Source of the DNA: Oceanospirillum sp964342385
GTDB lineage: Bacteria > Pseudomonadota > Gammaproteobacteria > Pseudomonadales > Halomonadaceae
DNA: 64,000 nt
Direction: 5' to 3'
NCBI GenBank assembly: GCA_964342385.1
Contig: CAYFGP010000012.1
Location: forward strand, 15,451-79,450
The position numbers were made by a program, and so were the translations under genes. Shown piece by piece: positions 33,550-42,758 of this stretch. The number at the start of each line of letters is the position of its first letter. The first letter of the stretch is position 1. The notes under the pieces are model-generated. The model searched no databases. It was not told the DNA's origin and saw only the letters and a list, made by a program, of their open reading frames with translations.

Positions 33550-35505
33550 GTGTTCAGCGTACTTAGGCATAAACTCTGGCTGAGTATTTTTACGCTGCTC
33601 ATTACCACGTTTGTATTGCTGATGGACTTTACAGGCAAGGCTTGGTATCTGTTTTTTGAGAACCAGGCTTATGACCTTAAAGTCCGTTTGCTGTCTAATC
33701 ACAGAGTGGCGGATCAGGGTTTTGATAGTCGAATCCAGATTGTGGATATTGATGAATACAGCTTGTCCGTCGAAGGGCGTTGGCCTTGGCCGCGTAGACA
33801 AATTGCCGGCTTATTAGAAAAGATAAGTCACAATGAAGCTCCTGTTGGCGTGGACGTACTTTTCACTGATTTTGATCGCCTGTATACCGATGATCAAGTG
33901 ATTGGCCGATACCCTTTTGTTTTAGCCCAGGCTTTTCAGTTTAGTCGGGATATCCAGCAAGATATTGCAAATCGACAGCAAGCATTTTACCGACAGGGCA
34001 TGCTATATGGTGCTGTTCGACTTGTGGGTGAGGATCAAGAGCAGGTCAATACACTGCTAAGAGACCTGCAGGCTGATGGCTATCTTGGCGTGACTCCGCA
34101 AATAACAGAAGTCTTTGCTACAGGGCATATCTCTCCTGTGATCGATCCCGACGGTGTTGTGCGCAAGATTGCACCGTTAATTTGCCATGGTCGAAACTGT
34201 TTCGAGATGCTGCCGCTGGCGATGCTGCGGCAAATGTATGGCTTGCCAGCAGAGTACCGGCTGGTAAAAGGCGGAACGGACAAAGCCAGGCGCTGGGGGC
34301 AGCCTGACTACTGGTTGGTTAATGGAGTTATCAAAATTCCTTTAAGTGCGGATGGCTCGATTCGGATTCCTTACCATCCCGCATCACGCGATATCGCCTA
34401 TTTATCGGCGACTGATATTCTTAGCGGTAAGACAACCTTAGATGGCGGAGGTTTTGTCTTTGTGGGTTCAACGGCAACCAGTATGTATGATCAGGTGGAA
34501 ACGCCGTTATACAATAATTACCCGGCGGTAGAGATTCATTCCATTATATTGCAAGGGTTGTTGGATGAGCGTTGGATTATGACCCCCAGTTGGGAGTCAT
34601 ACTTGGTCAAGCTTGTTGATCTGCTCTTTTTCGCTATATTTCTGCTTGCATTGTTTTTTGCCTCAAGATGGATGTTGCCTTTATGCCTGTTAGCCCTTGG
34701 CCTATGGGGAGGTGGGAATGCTTGGTTTTGGTATGAAGGTCTGTACCTGACTTTTTTTGAGCCTGTTATCCTGCTGCTGCTGCTGTTGGTTATTTATCTT
34801 CCCTGGCAGTTGATTCATGACTTTAGGGAGAAGAAACGGCTATCCGATATCTTTAAAGCCTATGTGCCCGCTCAGGTTTTCAGCAAGATTGAAAGTGACC
34901 CCGAACAGATTATTGGGCTTAGACCTGAAAAAAAGGTGATGAGCATTTTATTTGCAGACGTGAGGGGATTTACTGCTCTGGCTGAAAAAAGACCACCGGA
35001 GGAAGTGGCCAAGTTGATGTACCGAGTTTTGGACTGTATGACCAAGGAGATCTATCAGCTTGAAGGTACTGTGGATAAATATATGGGGGATGCTGTCATG
35101 GCATTTTGGGGCGCCCCTCTGTCCAATACTGAACATGCGAAAAGTGCGATTCAGGCGGCATGTGGTATTCAGCGTGCCATTGCCCAGCTGTCTGCTCAGT
35201 TGAAATTAGAAGGTGGTCCAGAGTTAGAAGTTGGCATTGGCATTAGTAGTGGCGAGGTGGTGGTTGGTGATATTGGCAGTTCCTATCGGCATAACTATAC
35301 CGTAATTGGTGATGCGGTTAATTTGGCTGCACGGGTACAGAAACTTTGTAAAGAGTTTGAAGTAGATATATTGATTACCGGTGACTCCGTAAATTATCTG
35401 CTTGATGCAGATGATACGGCTTTTGATCTGTTGCCAATAAAAGAGATATCGATAACGGGTAGAGAGAATACAGTGGATGTATATGGTGTTTATTTTGATC
35501 GCTAG
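33550..35505 (+). CDS. CHASE2-domain class III nucleotide cyclase
   Basis: 651 residues. One N-terminal TM helix precedes an extracytoplasmic CHASE2 sensor (YDLKVRLLSNHRV, IQIVDIDEYSLSVEGRWPWPR, PVGVDVLFTDFDR, FVFVGSTATSMYDQVETPL). Three TM helices (~350-425) lead to a cytoplasmic cyclase domain. The metal aspartates are in MSILFADVRGFT and DKYMGDAVMAFWGAP, and the lysine in TVDKYMGD with threonine in HNYTVIGDAVNLAARV fits the adenylate-cyclase pattern, so cAMP is the likely product. The start is GTG 33550, 12 bases after the FecR stop. A CRP-family gene lies 1.4 kb away on the other strand. Confidence 0.9.
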   Translation: MFSVLRHKLWLSIFTLLITTFVLLMDFTGKAWYLFFENQAYDLKVRLLSNHRVADQGFDSRIQIVDIDEYSLSVEGRWPWPRRQIAGLLEKISHNEAPVGVDVLFTDFDRLYTDDQVIGRYPFVLAQAFQFSRDIQQDIANRQQAFYRQGMLYGAVRLVGEDQEQVNTLLRDLQADGYLGVTPQITEVFATGHISPVIDPDGVVRKIAPLICHGRNCFEMLPLAMLRQMYGLPAEYRLVKGGTDKARRWGQPDYWLVNGVIKIPLSADGSIRIPYHPASRDIAYLSATDILSGKTTLDGGGFVFVGSTATSMYDQVETPLYNNYPAVEIHSIILQGLLDERWIMTPSWESYLVKLVDLLFFAIFLLALFFASRWMLPLCLLALGLWGGGNAWFWYEGLYLTFFEPVILLLLLLVIYLPWQLIHDFREKKRLSDIFKAYVPAQVFSKIESDPEQIIGLRPEKKVMSILFADVRGFTALAEKRPPEEVAKLMYRVLDCMTKEIYQLEGTVDKYMGDAVMAFWGAPLSNTEHAKSAIQAACGIQRAIAQLSAQLKLEGGPELEVGIGISSGEVVVGDIGSSYRHNYTVIGDAVNLAARVQKLCKEFEVDILITGDSVNYLLDADDTAFDLLPIKEISITGRENTVDVYGVYFDR

Positions 35506-35514
35506 GGTGTTTTG

Positions 35515-36822
35515 ATGTACTGGTTTTTTGCCTTTTTATTGTCATCGACACTATTTTTTGCGAGTAATGTTTTAGCAGCGCCTGATTCTAATTGTCATGA
35601 CAGGTTTTCGACTCTTAAGCAATACCATGATAGAGAGAGTGATTGTTTTGAGGATGCCGAGTTTAACTATAATTTAGGCCTGCTTGCCCTGAGTGAGGGG
35701 CGTTATAGTATGGCTGTTAGTGCTTTTGAGCGTGTTGTGGCGCTGGACACCCTGCATGCAGGCGCTTGGCTGGATATGGCTGAAGCTTACCTGTTACTGG
35801 GTGATAGAGAGGGCGTTTATTACGCCATTTCGGAGCTGGAGAAGCGCTTTCCGATACCACAAGGGCTGACCAAAGTGATCGCCAGATATAAGAAGTGGTA
35901 TCGGGAAAGTCGACCTGCCTATGCTCAGAGAGGTGGTGCTTTTATGAGTCGGGGCTACTCAGATAATATTAATGGGGGGAGTTCAAGGCAAAGTATAGAT
36001 CTGAAGTTTGGTGAACAGATTATTCGAGTAGGCCTGGATGAGGACAGCCAATCCATTGCCGATGGTTATTCTGACATCGGGGGTTATTGGCAGTTGGACT
36101 ATAATCAACTTTCTGAAACATCGAAAACCAAAAGTGATAGTTATTACTTACGGTTATCGGCGAATAAGCGCTTTTATGATACTGAAACTGAGTACGACAG
36201 CGGTATCATCATGATTAATGGGGGGCGGGCTTTTACCTCAAAAAGAGAGCGGCTTTCGCTGAATGTTGGCACTATTTTTTATTCTCAGAGAGGTAAAATA
36301 TATCAGCAAGGGCTCTTGCTGGGACTGCAATATGATAAACGTTTTTCTCAATATAGTACTTTTCGAGTTCAACTGGCTTGCGATCATAACCGCTATCGTG
36401 ATTCTGGTATCAGCAACGTTGATAAATGTTCATATCAGTTAAAACTTAAACGTGATTTTGATTTTGGTGAGTTGTCTGCCACTTTATTAAGTGGTGTGGA
36501 TATGGTTTCAGGTTCCAGACCGGGAGGCGACACCTTATGGTACGGTGCCCGCTTGGGTTGGTTGTACGCTTTCTCAGATAGTGCGCTCTCTGTCTATGCT
36601 CGTTATGAGCAGGAAGAGGATGAAGAACCATACTCAACAGAGATATTGGGTGATAGAAAGAGGGACAAGATAACGACAGCCTATGGTGTGGGGTATGAGT
36701 ACTTCTTCACTAAACGCGCCAGTGTCGAGCTGTCTGCGTCTGCGTCGACGACGACATCTGATATTGTATTATTTGATACAGAGCAGAATAAGGCCGCCCT
36801 ATCCCTTTATTACTATTGGTGA
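35515..36822 (+). CDS. Outer-membrane beta-barrel protein with N-terminal TPRs (Slam/DUF560-like)
   Basis: 435 residues. A signal peptide ends near NVLAA|PDSN. TPR-like helices follow at ~50-125 (AEFNYNLGLLALSEGRYSMAVSAFERVVALD, WLDMAEAYLLLGDREGVYYAI). From ~140 the sequence alternates hydrophobic and polar residues in beta-strand style and ends in LYYYW, a C-terminal aromatic typical of outer-membrane barrels. This layout matches surface lipoprotein assembly modulators (Slam, DUF560), which export proteins with TbpB-like domains. AGGG lies seven bases before ATG 35515. It is co-directional with the cyclase (gap <10 bp). The Slam assignment is inferred from architecture. Confidence 0.75.
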   Translation: MYWFFAFLLSSTLFFASNVLAAPDSNCHDRFSTLKQYHDRESDCFEDAEFNYNLGLLALSEGRYSMAVSAFERVVALDTLHAGAWLDMAEAYLLLGDREGVYYAISELEKRFPIPQGLTKVIARYKKWYRESRPAYAQRGGAFMSRGYSDNINGGSSRQSIDLKFGEQIIRVGLDEDSQSIADGYSDIGGYWQLDYNQLSETSKTKSDSYYLRLSANKRFYDTETEYDSGIIMINGGRAFTSKRERLSLNVGTIFYSQRGKIYQQGLLLGLQYDKRFSQYSTFRVQLACDHNRYRDSGISNVDKCSYQLKLKRDFDFGELSATLLSGVDMVSGSRPGGDTLWYGARLGWLYAFSDSALSVYARYEQEEDEEPYSTEILGDRKRDKITTAYGVGYEYFFTKRASVELSASASTTTSDIVLFDTEQNKAALSLYYYW

Positions 36823-36866
36823 TCTGGAAGGGGGAAGGCTGTAAAGGTTAATCGCGATAGATGTGG

Positions 36867-37580
36867 CTAGCTGCCTTCCAGCATGTGTTTTTCAAGTAGC
36901 TCTATGTTCTTGATCATTACTTTTTTGCCACTTTTTTCGATCACTTCTTCTTCTTGCAGTTGACTGAATACCCGGGAAACGGTTTCTCGGGTCGTGTTGG
37001 TTAAGCTGGCAATCTCCTGCTGTGTCGGTACTGCTAGCGGGGCGCTGCTGTCCTCTTCTCTGGTTTGAATTTGCAATAGCAGTGCACAAATTCGACTTAG
37101 AGCATGTTGGTGTCCCAGCAGAATAATATGATCATTGGATTGGCGAATGATGGTCGTCAGTTTGCGCATAATCATTTCTGATACCGAAGGTTCAGAAAAC
37201 ATGAGCTGACGGGCAACAGTCGTTGAGAGGAAGCCAACAATGGATTTCTCAATGGAGATAATAGATGCAGAGCGGGGCAAACCATCAATCAGTGCCATTT
37301 CACCAAAGTGATCGCCAGTCTTGATAAAAGAGAAGCCAATCTCTTTACCACCTGGGGAGTAGGCGACCGCTTTCAGCCTGCCCTGAAGCAAGATGCAAAG
37401 CTCAGCACTTTCTGAAGGCGTACCACGTTGAATAACGATATCGTTCCGGCTGAAGGCACGCAATTGCATCTGGCCGGCGACTTCATGAAGTCGTTGGTCA
37501 GAGAGGTCCGTCAGCAAAGGAATCTTACGTAATTCGGAGAGAGTGGTTTTTACCTTAATGATATTAGGGGATTTTGCCAT
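36867..37580 (-). CDS. Crp/Fnr-family transcription regulator
   Basis: 237 residues. The N-terminal cyclic-nucleotide-binding fold contains a phosphate-binding cassette FGEMALIDGLPRSASI, which keeps the Glu and Arg used by CRP to hold cAMP. There are no Fnr-type N-terminal cysteines. The C-terminal winged helix has the HTH TQQEIASLTNTTRETVSRVFSQLQEEEVI, whose recognition helix carries R-E-T-x-x-R as in CRP/Fnr. It is therefore a plausible cAMP receptor. Its ATG directly abuts the TAA of the SGNH gene, so it is the last gene of an MBOAT-SGNH-regulator operon, convergent with the cyclase operon. Confidence 0.9.
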   Translation of the reverse strand: MAKSPNIIKVKTTLSELRKIPLLTDLSDQRLHEVAGQMQLRAFSRNDIVIQRGTPSESAELCILLQGRLKAVAYSPGGKEIGFSFIKTGDHFGEMALIDGLPRSASIISIEKSIVGFLSTTVARQLMFSEPSVSEMIMRKLTTIIRQSNDHIILLGHQHALSRICALLLQIQTREEDSSAPLAVPTQQEIASLTNTTRETVSRVFSQLQEEEVIEKSGKKVMIKNIELLEKHMLEGS

Positions 37581-38732
37581 TTAGTCGCTTTTGAGATCTT
37601 TGCACAAGGTGTCGGATTCTAACAGTTCGATGAGCTTTTGGGTATGTTCGGCTCTTTTTTCGCTCGTTAGATGATAGTTGGTATCAAAAAAGTCTTGTGG
37701 AGGATACATAAAGTCAAAAGGCGAGCCAAGATAGTTCAGACTTTGCTGTTTAGCCTGGTCTGGTAATGAGTGATAAAACGCTTGCTCGACACTGTCGGAG
37801 CGGTAACTGGCATGGAACATAAATGCCGGAGGGGTAAAGAGAATACATACACCTTGAGCTTGGTATTTAGCAACAAAATCTTTCAGATAACGCCAACCTA
37901 ATGCCGATTCTCCGGCACTTCGTGCTGCTTTACCGTATTGCTCTGGTGCATGATGAAGTACCGTGTGGGTTTGAAAGTCACTGCGTTTAGCCAGCTCGCT
38001 GTTAATCTGATCGCCATTGTGATCAATATTATGGGGGCCGTATAGGCCTTTGACAGTATAGCCCTCAGGTAATCCGATATAGCCTTTTATAATGCGGTTG
38101 ATAGGGCTGTGAAGCAGGATTTTGATTTTTTGCAGTGGAGTCAGGCTATCAAATAGCATTTGGTGACTCAGAATATAATCCACCTCAACATGGGTGAGAT
38201 CACCATCATAATGATACATAGGATATTCAAGGGGCATAATCAAAGTATCGCCCGGCTTGATATAAGGTGTGGCCAGTTGCAGGATCAGAGGAAGTTGCAG
38301 TCCTGCATTTACGCCTAAATTAATCACGGGCTTTTTCAGGTGCTCACTGAGCATGGCCGAGTTAATGCCAAACAGGGCGTTGGAGCCTGCAATCACCAGT
38401 ACTTTTTCCTGCTGAACGGCCGCAGCATAACTATTTTTCTTCTGATAGGTTTGATCAACCCAGGCGCTGCCCGGTAGTCTGGAATCCACTTGGCCAGCAA
38501 CCAGCAGATACCAAGCCGTAATCACAACGATGATTGAGCACAACCCTGCGTAAAGGAACGCCTTTCCTTTATTGGTGCGATGGCCAGAAACCAGCTCTTC
38601 TCTACGACTATCTATGACGTTACTTGTTATGGCGTGACCTGTCGTGATGTCATGTTCATCGTTTGCACCAGTGATGCCCTCAGAATTGGGTTTTACAGGC
38701 GGCTTAAATGTGTCTTGAGCTGTGATCGGCAT
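37581..38732 (-). CDS. Membrane-anchored SGNH-type protein, MBOAT partner
   Basis: 383 residues. The Asn/Thr-rich cytoplasmic N-terminus precedes one TM helix (~58-80, FLYAGLCSIIVVITAWYLLVAG). The periplasmic domain has an SGNH-like block I with GSN (VLVIAGSNALFGINSAML), a block with NLGVNAG, and a terminal D-x-x-x-H arrangement in FFDTNYHLTSEKR, echoing AlgJ/AlgX/DltD-like acyltransferase partners. Block I has S-N, so catalysis is plausible. It lies between the MBOAT gene and the regulator gene. It probably takes an acyl group moved across the membrane by the MBOAT protein and puts it on the exported glycan. Confidence 0.75.
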   Translation of the reverse strand: MPITAQDTFKPPVKPNSEGITGANDEHDITTGHAITSNVIDSRREELVSGHRTNKGKAFLYAGLCSIIVVITAWYLLVAGQVDSRLPGSAWVDQTYQKKNSYAAAVQQEKVLVIAGSNALFGINSAMLSEHLKKPVINLGVNAGLQLPLILQLATPYIKPGDTLIMPLEYPMYHYDGDLTHVEVDYILSHQMLFDSLTPLQKIKILLHSPINRIIKGYIGLPEGYTVKGLYGPHNIDHNGDQINSELAKRSDFQTHTVLHHAPEQYGKAARSAGESALGWRYLKDFVAKYQAQGVCILFTPPAFMFHASYRSDSVEQAFYHSLPDQAKQQSLNYLGSPFDFMYPPQDFFDTNYHLTSEKRAEHTQKLIELLESDTLCKDLKSD

Positions 38733-38815
38733 AAGCTTTGTCTGAAAATTGCAATGTTCTTGAATATCACGCTGTTTCTTTAAGCACAGCTGCCATCTTG
38801 TATGAACGTTATGCG

Positions 38816-40489
38816 TTAGAAATTAAAGTACAGGAAGACTTGTTCAGGACTTAATAACATACTCTTTAAACAGGCAATGAGTAAGAGAAAACAATAGGCA
38901 CCTGTCAGAGCCATCTTCCATCTGGATTGAGAGAGTTGTGGCCAGGCGCGCATCCAGCGAAAAGAGGAAGGCAGTGTGCAGGCAATAATGCTTGCGCCCG
39001 TGATGTACAGCCAGATAGATGTTGGGTGTTGGTTGATCACGCGATTCAGCCATAATTGATAAATTGCACTGATACCTTCAGCTGTAAAGAGTGGCAGGTT
39101 TGCGGCCAGCATCACGCGCCAATCATGTAGCCAGTGCATAAGGTGTTGAATCAGGCTATGACTTTCACTGCCTGCTGATGAGCCTATCACTATGGAATGC
39201 CAGATATGCAGGCTGACATTAAAGGATTCTGCACGAAACGGCACCCAAAATACCATGACCAGTATAAAGGTGGTTAGCCAGCCTGCTATCGCCGGCAGGT
39301 GCCAGGGAGACAATCTCTGCCAGGCGTGGTTGATGATCAGGCTGATACCATGGAGTCCTCCCCATAATACAAATGCCCAGCCGGCACCGTGCCATAATCC
39401 GCCCAGTAGCATGGTCAGTAAAAGAGCATAATATTGCTTGGCGATGCCTTTTTTGCTCCCCCCCAGAGGGATATAAATATAGTCCCGTAGGAAGTGGGAT
39501 AAGGTGATATGCCATCTGCGCCAAAACTGAACAATCGAAACCGACTGATAAGGCGACATAAAGTTAAAAGGCAAACGTATTCCCAGCATCAGTGCCAGGC
39601 CCAGGGCCATATCCGCATAGCCGGAGAAGTCAAAATAAAGCTGTAAACCATAACCAAAGGCCGCGGCCCAGGCATCAGGGGCGGACATGAGTTGATTGTG
39701 CAGTGCCAGCTGTTCTGCTGATGCGTATAGTGGGTCCACATAGCCCGCCAGGTTGTCGGCAATCAGTACCTTTTTGCTTAATCCCAAAACAAAGAGAAAT
39801 AAACCCTGTGTCAGATAGCTGTTTTGCAGCCAGAGAGGGTTCTGAATCTGAGGGACTAGCTGTCGGTAATGGACAATAGGGCCGGCAATTAGCTGAGGGA
39901 AAAAGGAGACAAAAAATAGATAGTCGGTGTGATTGCCATAATCGACTTTACGTTGATAAAGGTCGATCTGCCAGGCGATTTGTTGGAAGGTGAAGAATGA
40001 GATACCTAACGGCAGGGCGACATCTGTCAGGGGTAAGTCGGTATAACCTAGAGCATTGATATTTTCGATAAAAAAGTTTTGATACTTAAAGTAGGCGATC
40101 AGGAGTAAGTTAAAGGCGATTGCGGCGATCAGCCAGGTTTTGGCGCTTAGCTTGGATTGGCTTTGCTTGCGTGTGATTTGAAAGCCCAGTAAACGGTTGG
40201 CGGTGATAGATGCCAGCAATAACAGCAGATAATCCGGTCGTTGCCAGCTGTAAAAAATCAGAGACGCTAAAATAATCAACCATAGCGCTAAAAGAGTGAT
40301 CTTTTGGGCTGTCGGCCATAAAGCAGAGCCTGTGATGCTCTCTGTTGTTAAAGGCTGTGTTGAGTGTAGCGAAGCCGTAGATAAAGGTGCTGTCGTGAGA
40401 GAATAGCTCAGACAATATCTGAGCCCAGCCATGATAATGATCAGTGGAAGAAAAAACGCAAAAATAAAAGTAAAGGAGCTGAAGACCAT
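38816..40489 (-). CDS. MBOAT membrane O-acyltransferase (AlgI-like)
   Basis: 557 residues, many transmembrane helices. The core matches AlgI/PatA/DltB-type acyltransferases: ISFFTFQQIAWQIDLYQ, FPQLIAGPIVHYRQLVPQI, FWRRWHITLSHFLRDYIYIPLGGSKKG and the invariant-histidine block LLGGLWHGAGWAFVLWGGLHG. It transfers acyl groups (usually acetyl) from the cytoplasm to an exported polysaccharide acceptor through a periplasmic SGNH partner, here the next gene. Codon use matches the region. It diverges from gmd. There is no strong ribosome site before ATG 40489. Confidence 0.9.
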   Translation of the reverse strand: MVFSSFTFIFAFFLPLIIIMAGLRYCLSYSLTTAPLSTASLHSTQPLTTESITGSALWPTAQKITLLALWLIILASLIFYSWQRPDYLLLLLASITANRLLGFQITRKQSQSKLSAKTWLIAAIAFNLLLIAYFKYQNFFIENINALGYTDLPLTDVALPLGISFFTFQQIAWQIDLYQRKVDYGNHTDYLFFVSFFPQLIAGPIVHYRQLVPQIQNPLWLQNSYLTQGLFLFVLGLSKKVLIADNLAGYVDPLYASAEQLALHNQLMSAPDAWAAAFGYGLQLYFDFSGYADMALGLALMLGIRLPFNFMSPYQSVSIVQFWRRWHITLSHFLRDYIYIPLGGSKKGIAKQYYALLLTMLLGGLWHGAGWAFVLWGGLHGISLIINHAWQRLSPWHLPAIAGWLTTFILVMVFWVPFRAESFNVSLHIWHSIVIGSSAGSESHSLIQHLMHWLHDWRVMLAANLPLFTAEGISAIYQLWLNRVINQHPTSIWLYITGASIIACTLPSSFRWMRAWPQLSQSRWKMALTGAYCFLLLIACLKSMLLSPEQVFLYFNF

Positions 40490-40583
40490 GATGCGTTAAA
40501 AGCCATTATCAAAGGTGGTGCAATAGAAGGGGTGAATCGTGTCTATGAGCGGGCTATTGTATGTGCAAAGGGGTTTAATTGTA

Positions 40584-40613
40584 TATAATGCCGCCTGCAC
40601 TGGTAGCGCTGTG
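40584..40613 (+). promoter_or_regulatory. gmd-operon promoter -10 and possible ops/JUMPstart-like element
   Basis: TATAAT at 40584-40589 is a consensus -10, though no good -35 is seen. CACTGGTAGCGCTG (40598-40611) shares the GGTAGCG core of the RfaH-recruiting ops element (GGCGGTAGCGTG). It lies in the untranslated leader of a long LPS operon, where RfaH normally acts. The match is partial. Confidence 0.3.
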
Positions 40614-40745
40614 CTGCGTGAGAAAGCATCAACTTTTTCAGAAGATAAAGTCTGATATTTTATCTATCTTTCTCGCACCAAGGTCAGCTATTCACCGCTA
40701 CCCAAACGACTTTGAATTTATTTTATAGGAAAACAAGGACTTAAC

Positions 40746-41720
40746 ATGAGTCAGAAGACCGCACTGATTACTGGGATTACGGGGCAGGACGGTGCCTATC
40801 TTGCTCAGCTATTACTGTCAAAAGGTTATCGTGTGTGTGGTCTGGTACCACGCCGTAGTACATCTGAAGTCAATCTGATTCGTCTGGAGTGGTTAGGTGT
40901 AGCTAAAGATGTTGAACTGATTGATGGTGATCTGTTGGATCTATCAGGGTTGGTGCGTATTGTACAAAACATTCAACCTGATGAAGTATTCAACCTGGGT
41001 GCTCAGTCCTTTGTGAAAACGTCCTGGGATCAGCCTATCCTGACCGGTCAGGTTTCCGGCCTGGGTGCGGTTAACGTCTTGGAAGCGCTGCGTCTGATTA
41101 AACCGGATGCCCGTTACTACCAGGCGTCTACTTCTGAAATGTACGGTCTGATTCAGGAACCTCTGCAATCAGAGAAAACGCCTTTCTATCCTCGTTCTCC
41201 CTATGCTGCGGCGAAGCTGTATGCCCACTGGATGACAGTGAACTACCGCGAAAGCTTTGATATGTACACTTGTAGTGGCATTCTGTTTAACCATGAGTCT
41301 CCTCTGCGTGGCCTTGAGTTTGTGACCCGTAAGGTAACGGATGGTGTCGCGCGTATCAAAAAAGGTATGGAAACTGAGTTGCGCCTGGGCAATATCGATG
41401 CCAAACGCGATTGGGGCCATGCTCGTGATTATGTGAAGGCAATGTGGCTGATGCTGCAACAAGATCAGGCGGATGATTATGTGATCGCGACTGGTCGTAC
41501 GACTACCGTACGTGATATGTGTAAGATCGCTTTTGAACATGCCGGTTTAAATATAGAAGACCATCTGGTGATTGATCCTGAGTTTTTCCGTCCTGCTGAA
41601 GTGGATATTCTGCTGGGCGATGCCAGCAAAGCCCGTACTCAGTTGGGTTGGGAAGCGGAAACGTCTCTGGAAGAGATGATTAAAGAGATGGTTGAAGCAG
41701 ATCTGGAACGGTTAAGCTAA
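40746..41720 (+). CDS. gmd: GDP-mannose 4,6-dehydratase
   Basis: Makes GDP-4-keto-6-deoxy-D-mannose from GDP-mannose; NADP-dependent extended SDR of 324 residues. Motifs: TGITGQDGAYLAQLLLSKGY, AQSFVKTSWDQP, QASTSEMYG with catalytic Ser/Thr-Glu, SPYAAAKLYAHW with YxxxK, NHESPLRGLEFVTRKV and DWGHARDYVKAMW. AAGGA lies seven bases before the ATG. The next gene overlaps its stop codon (TAATG). Together they make GDP-D-rhamnose for the exported O-chain. Confidence 0.95.
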   Translation: MSQKTALITGITGQDGAYLAQLLLSKGYRVCGLVPRRSTSEVNLIRLEWLGVAKDVELIDGDLLDLSGLVRIVQNIQPDEVFNLGAQSFVKTSWDQPILTGQVSGLGAVNVLEALRLIKPDARYYQASTSEMYGLIQEPLQSEKTPFYPRSPYAAAKLYAHWMTVNYRESFDMYTCSGILFNHESPLRGLEFVTRKVTDGVARIKKGMETELRLGNIDAKRDWGHARDYVKAMWLMLQQDQADDYVIATGRTTTVRDMCKIAFEHAGLNIEDHLVIDPEFFRPAEVDILLGDASKARTQLGWEAETSLEEMIKEMVEADLERLS

Positions 41721-42652
41721 TGACCTCTTTATTGCTGACAGGTAGCACCGGTTTTGTCGGTGAGCGTTTATGTGAACGTGTTGAACAATCTGGCACGGAT
41801 TGTGGTGGTGTGACTCAGCTGAGTCGTTTTACCGGTTCTTTGCTGGATGATGACAATGTCTGTCAGCAGATCCAGGCGTTACAGCCAGATGTGATTTTAC
41901 ATCTGGCTGCCTTGTCTCATGTACCTACTTGTATTGAACAGCCAGAGAAAGCCTGGGCGGTCAATACCACGGGTACACTGAACTTGTTGCAGGCTTGTGT
42001 GAAACACAGTCCTGAAACCACGTTTATCTATGTGGGATCTTCAGACTGTTACGGCGCCAGTTTTAAAACACTGCAACCGATCACTGAAGCCTGTCTGTTG
42101 CAGCCACTGAATCCCTATGCGGCCAGTAAAGCTGCAGCAGATTTGATGGTTGGACAATACGGCATGAGTGGTGGGCTGAAGACCCTGCGCCTGCGACCTT
42201 TTAATCATACCGGGCGTACCCAGCGGCAAGATTTTGTTGTGCCCTCATTTGCCGCTCAAATCGCGGCTATTGAAGCGGGCTTGCAGCCAGCGGTGATGCA
42301 GGTAGGGAATCTTGATGCGGAACGTGATTTTCTTGATGTTGATGATGTCATCAGTGCTTATTTCTCGGTGATTCAGCACGTTGCGGCGCTTGAGAGTGGT
42401 AGTGTCTTTAATATCTCATCCGACCAGCCCCGAAGCATCCGCTCTATATTGGATGAGTTACTGAGCCAGAGCTCTGAAACTATTCAGGTTGAGCTGGACC
42501 CTGCCCGTCTTAGACCATCTGATATTCCTCGGGTGCAGGCAGACAGTGGTCGATTACGTCAGTTAACCGGTTGGAGTCCCGTTGTGCCTTGGCATGAAAC
42601 GTTGGCTGCCATACTGGAGCAGCAGAGAGTGTTGCTGCAAACGAAGCCTTAA
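41720..42652 (+). CDS. rmd: GDP-6-deoxy-D-lyxo-4-hexulose (GDP-4-keto-6-deoxymannose) reductase
   Basis: 310-residue SDR that reduces the Gmd product to GDP-D-rhamnose. LLLTGSTGFVGERLCE binds NAD(P); VGSSDCYG and NPYAASKAAADLM carry the catalytic Ser and YxxxK; and LRPFNHTGRTQRQDFVVPSFAAQI is diagnostic for Rmd-like enzymes rather than GDP-fucose synthase. Overlap with gmd by one base supports translational coupling and a shared pathway. A fucose-type epimerase-reductase is the alternative but is less consistent with the RPFNHTG block. Confidence 0.9.
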   Translation: MTSLLLTGSTGFVGERLCERVEQSGTDCGGVTQLSRFTGSLLDDDNVCQQIQALQPDVILHLAALSHVPTCIEQPEKAWAVNTTGTLNLLQACVKHSPETTFIYVGSSDCYGASFKTLQPITEACLLQPLNPYAASKAAADLMVGQYGMSGGLKTLRLRPFNHTGRTQRQDFVVPSFAAQIAAIEAGLQPAVMQVGNLDAERDFLDVDDVISAYFSVIQHVAALESGSVFNISSDQPRSIRSILDELLSQSSETIQVELDPARLRPSDIPRVQADSGRLRQLTGWSPVVPWHETLAAILEQQRVLLQTKP

Positions 42653-42758
42653 GGCTGTTGCTTTCCTGCTTTGCCGGATATCCCGGTAAAGCGTATCCGA
42701 CACCATGTTTTTCGAACAACCGCTGTCGTATTATTCTCCCTGAGCCTTTGAGTGTGTT

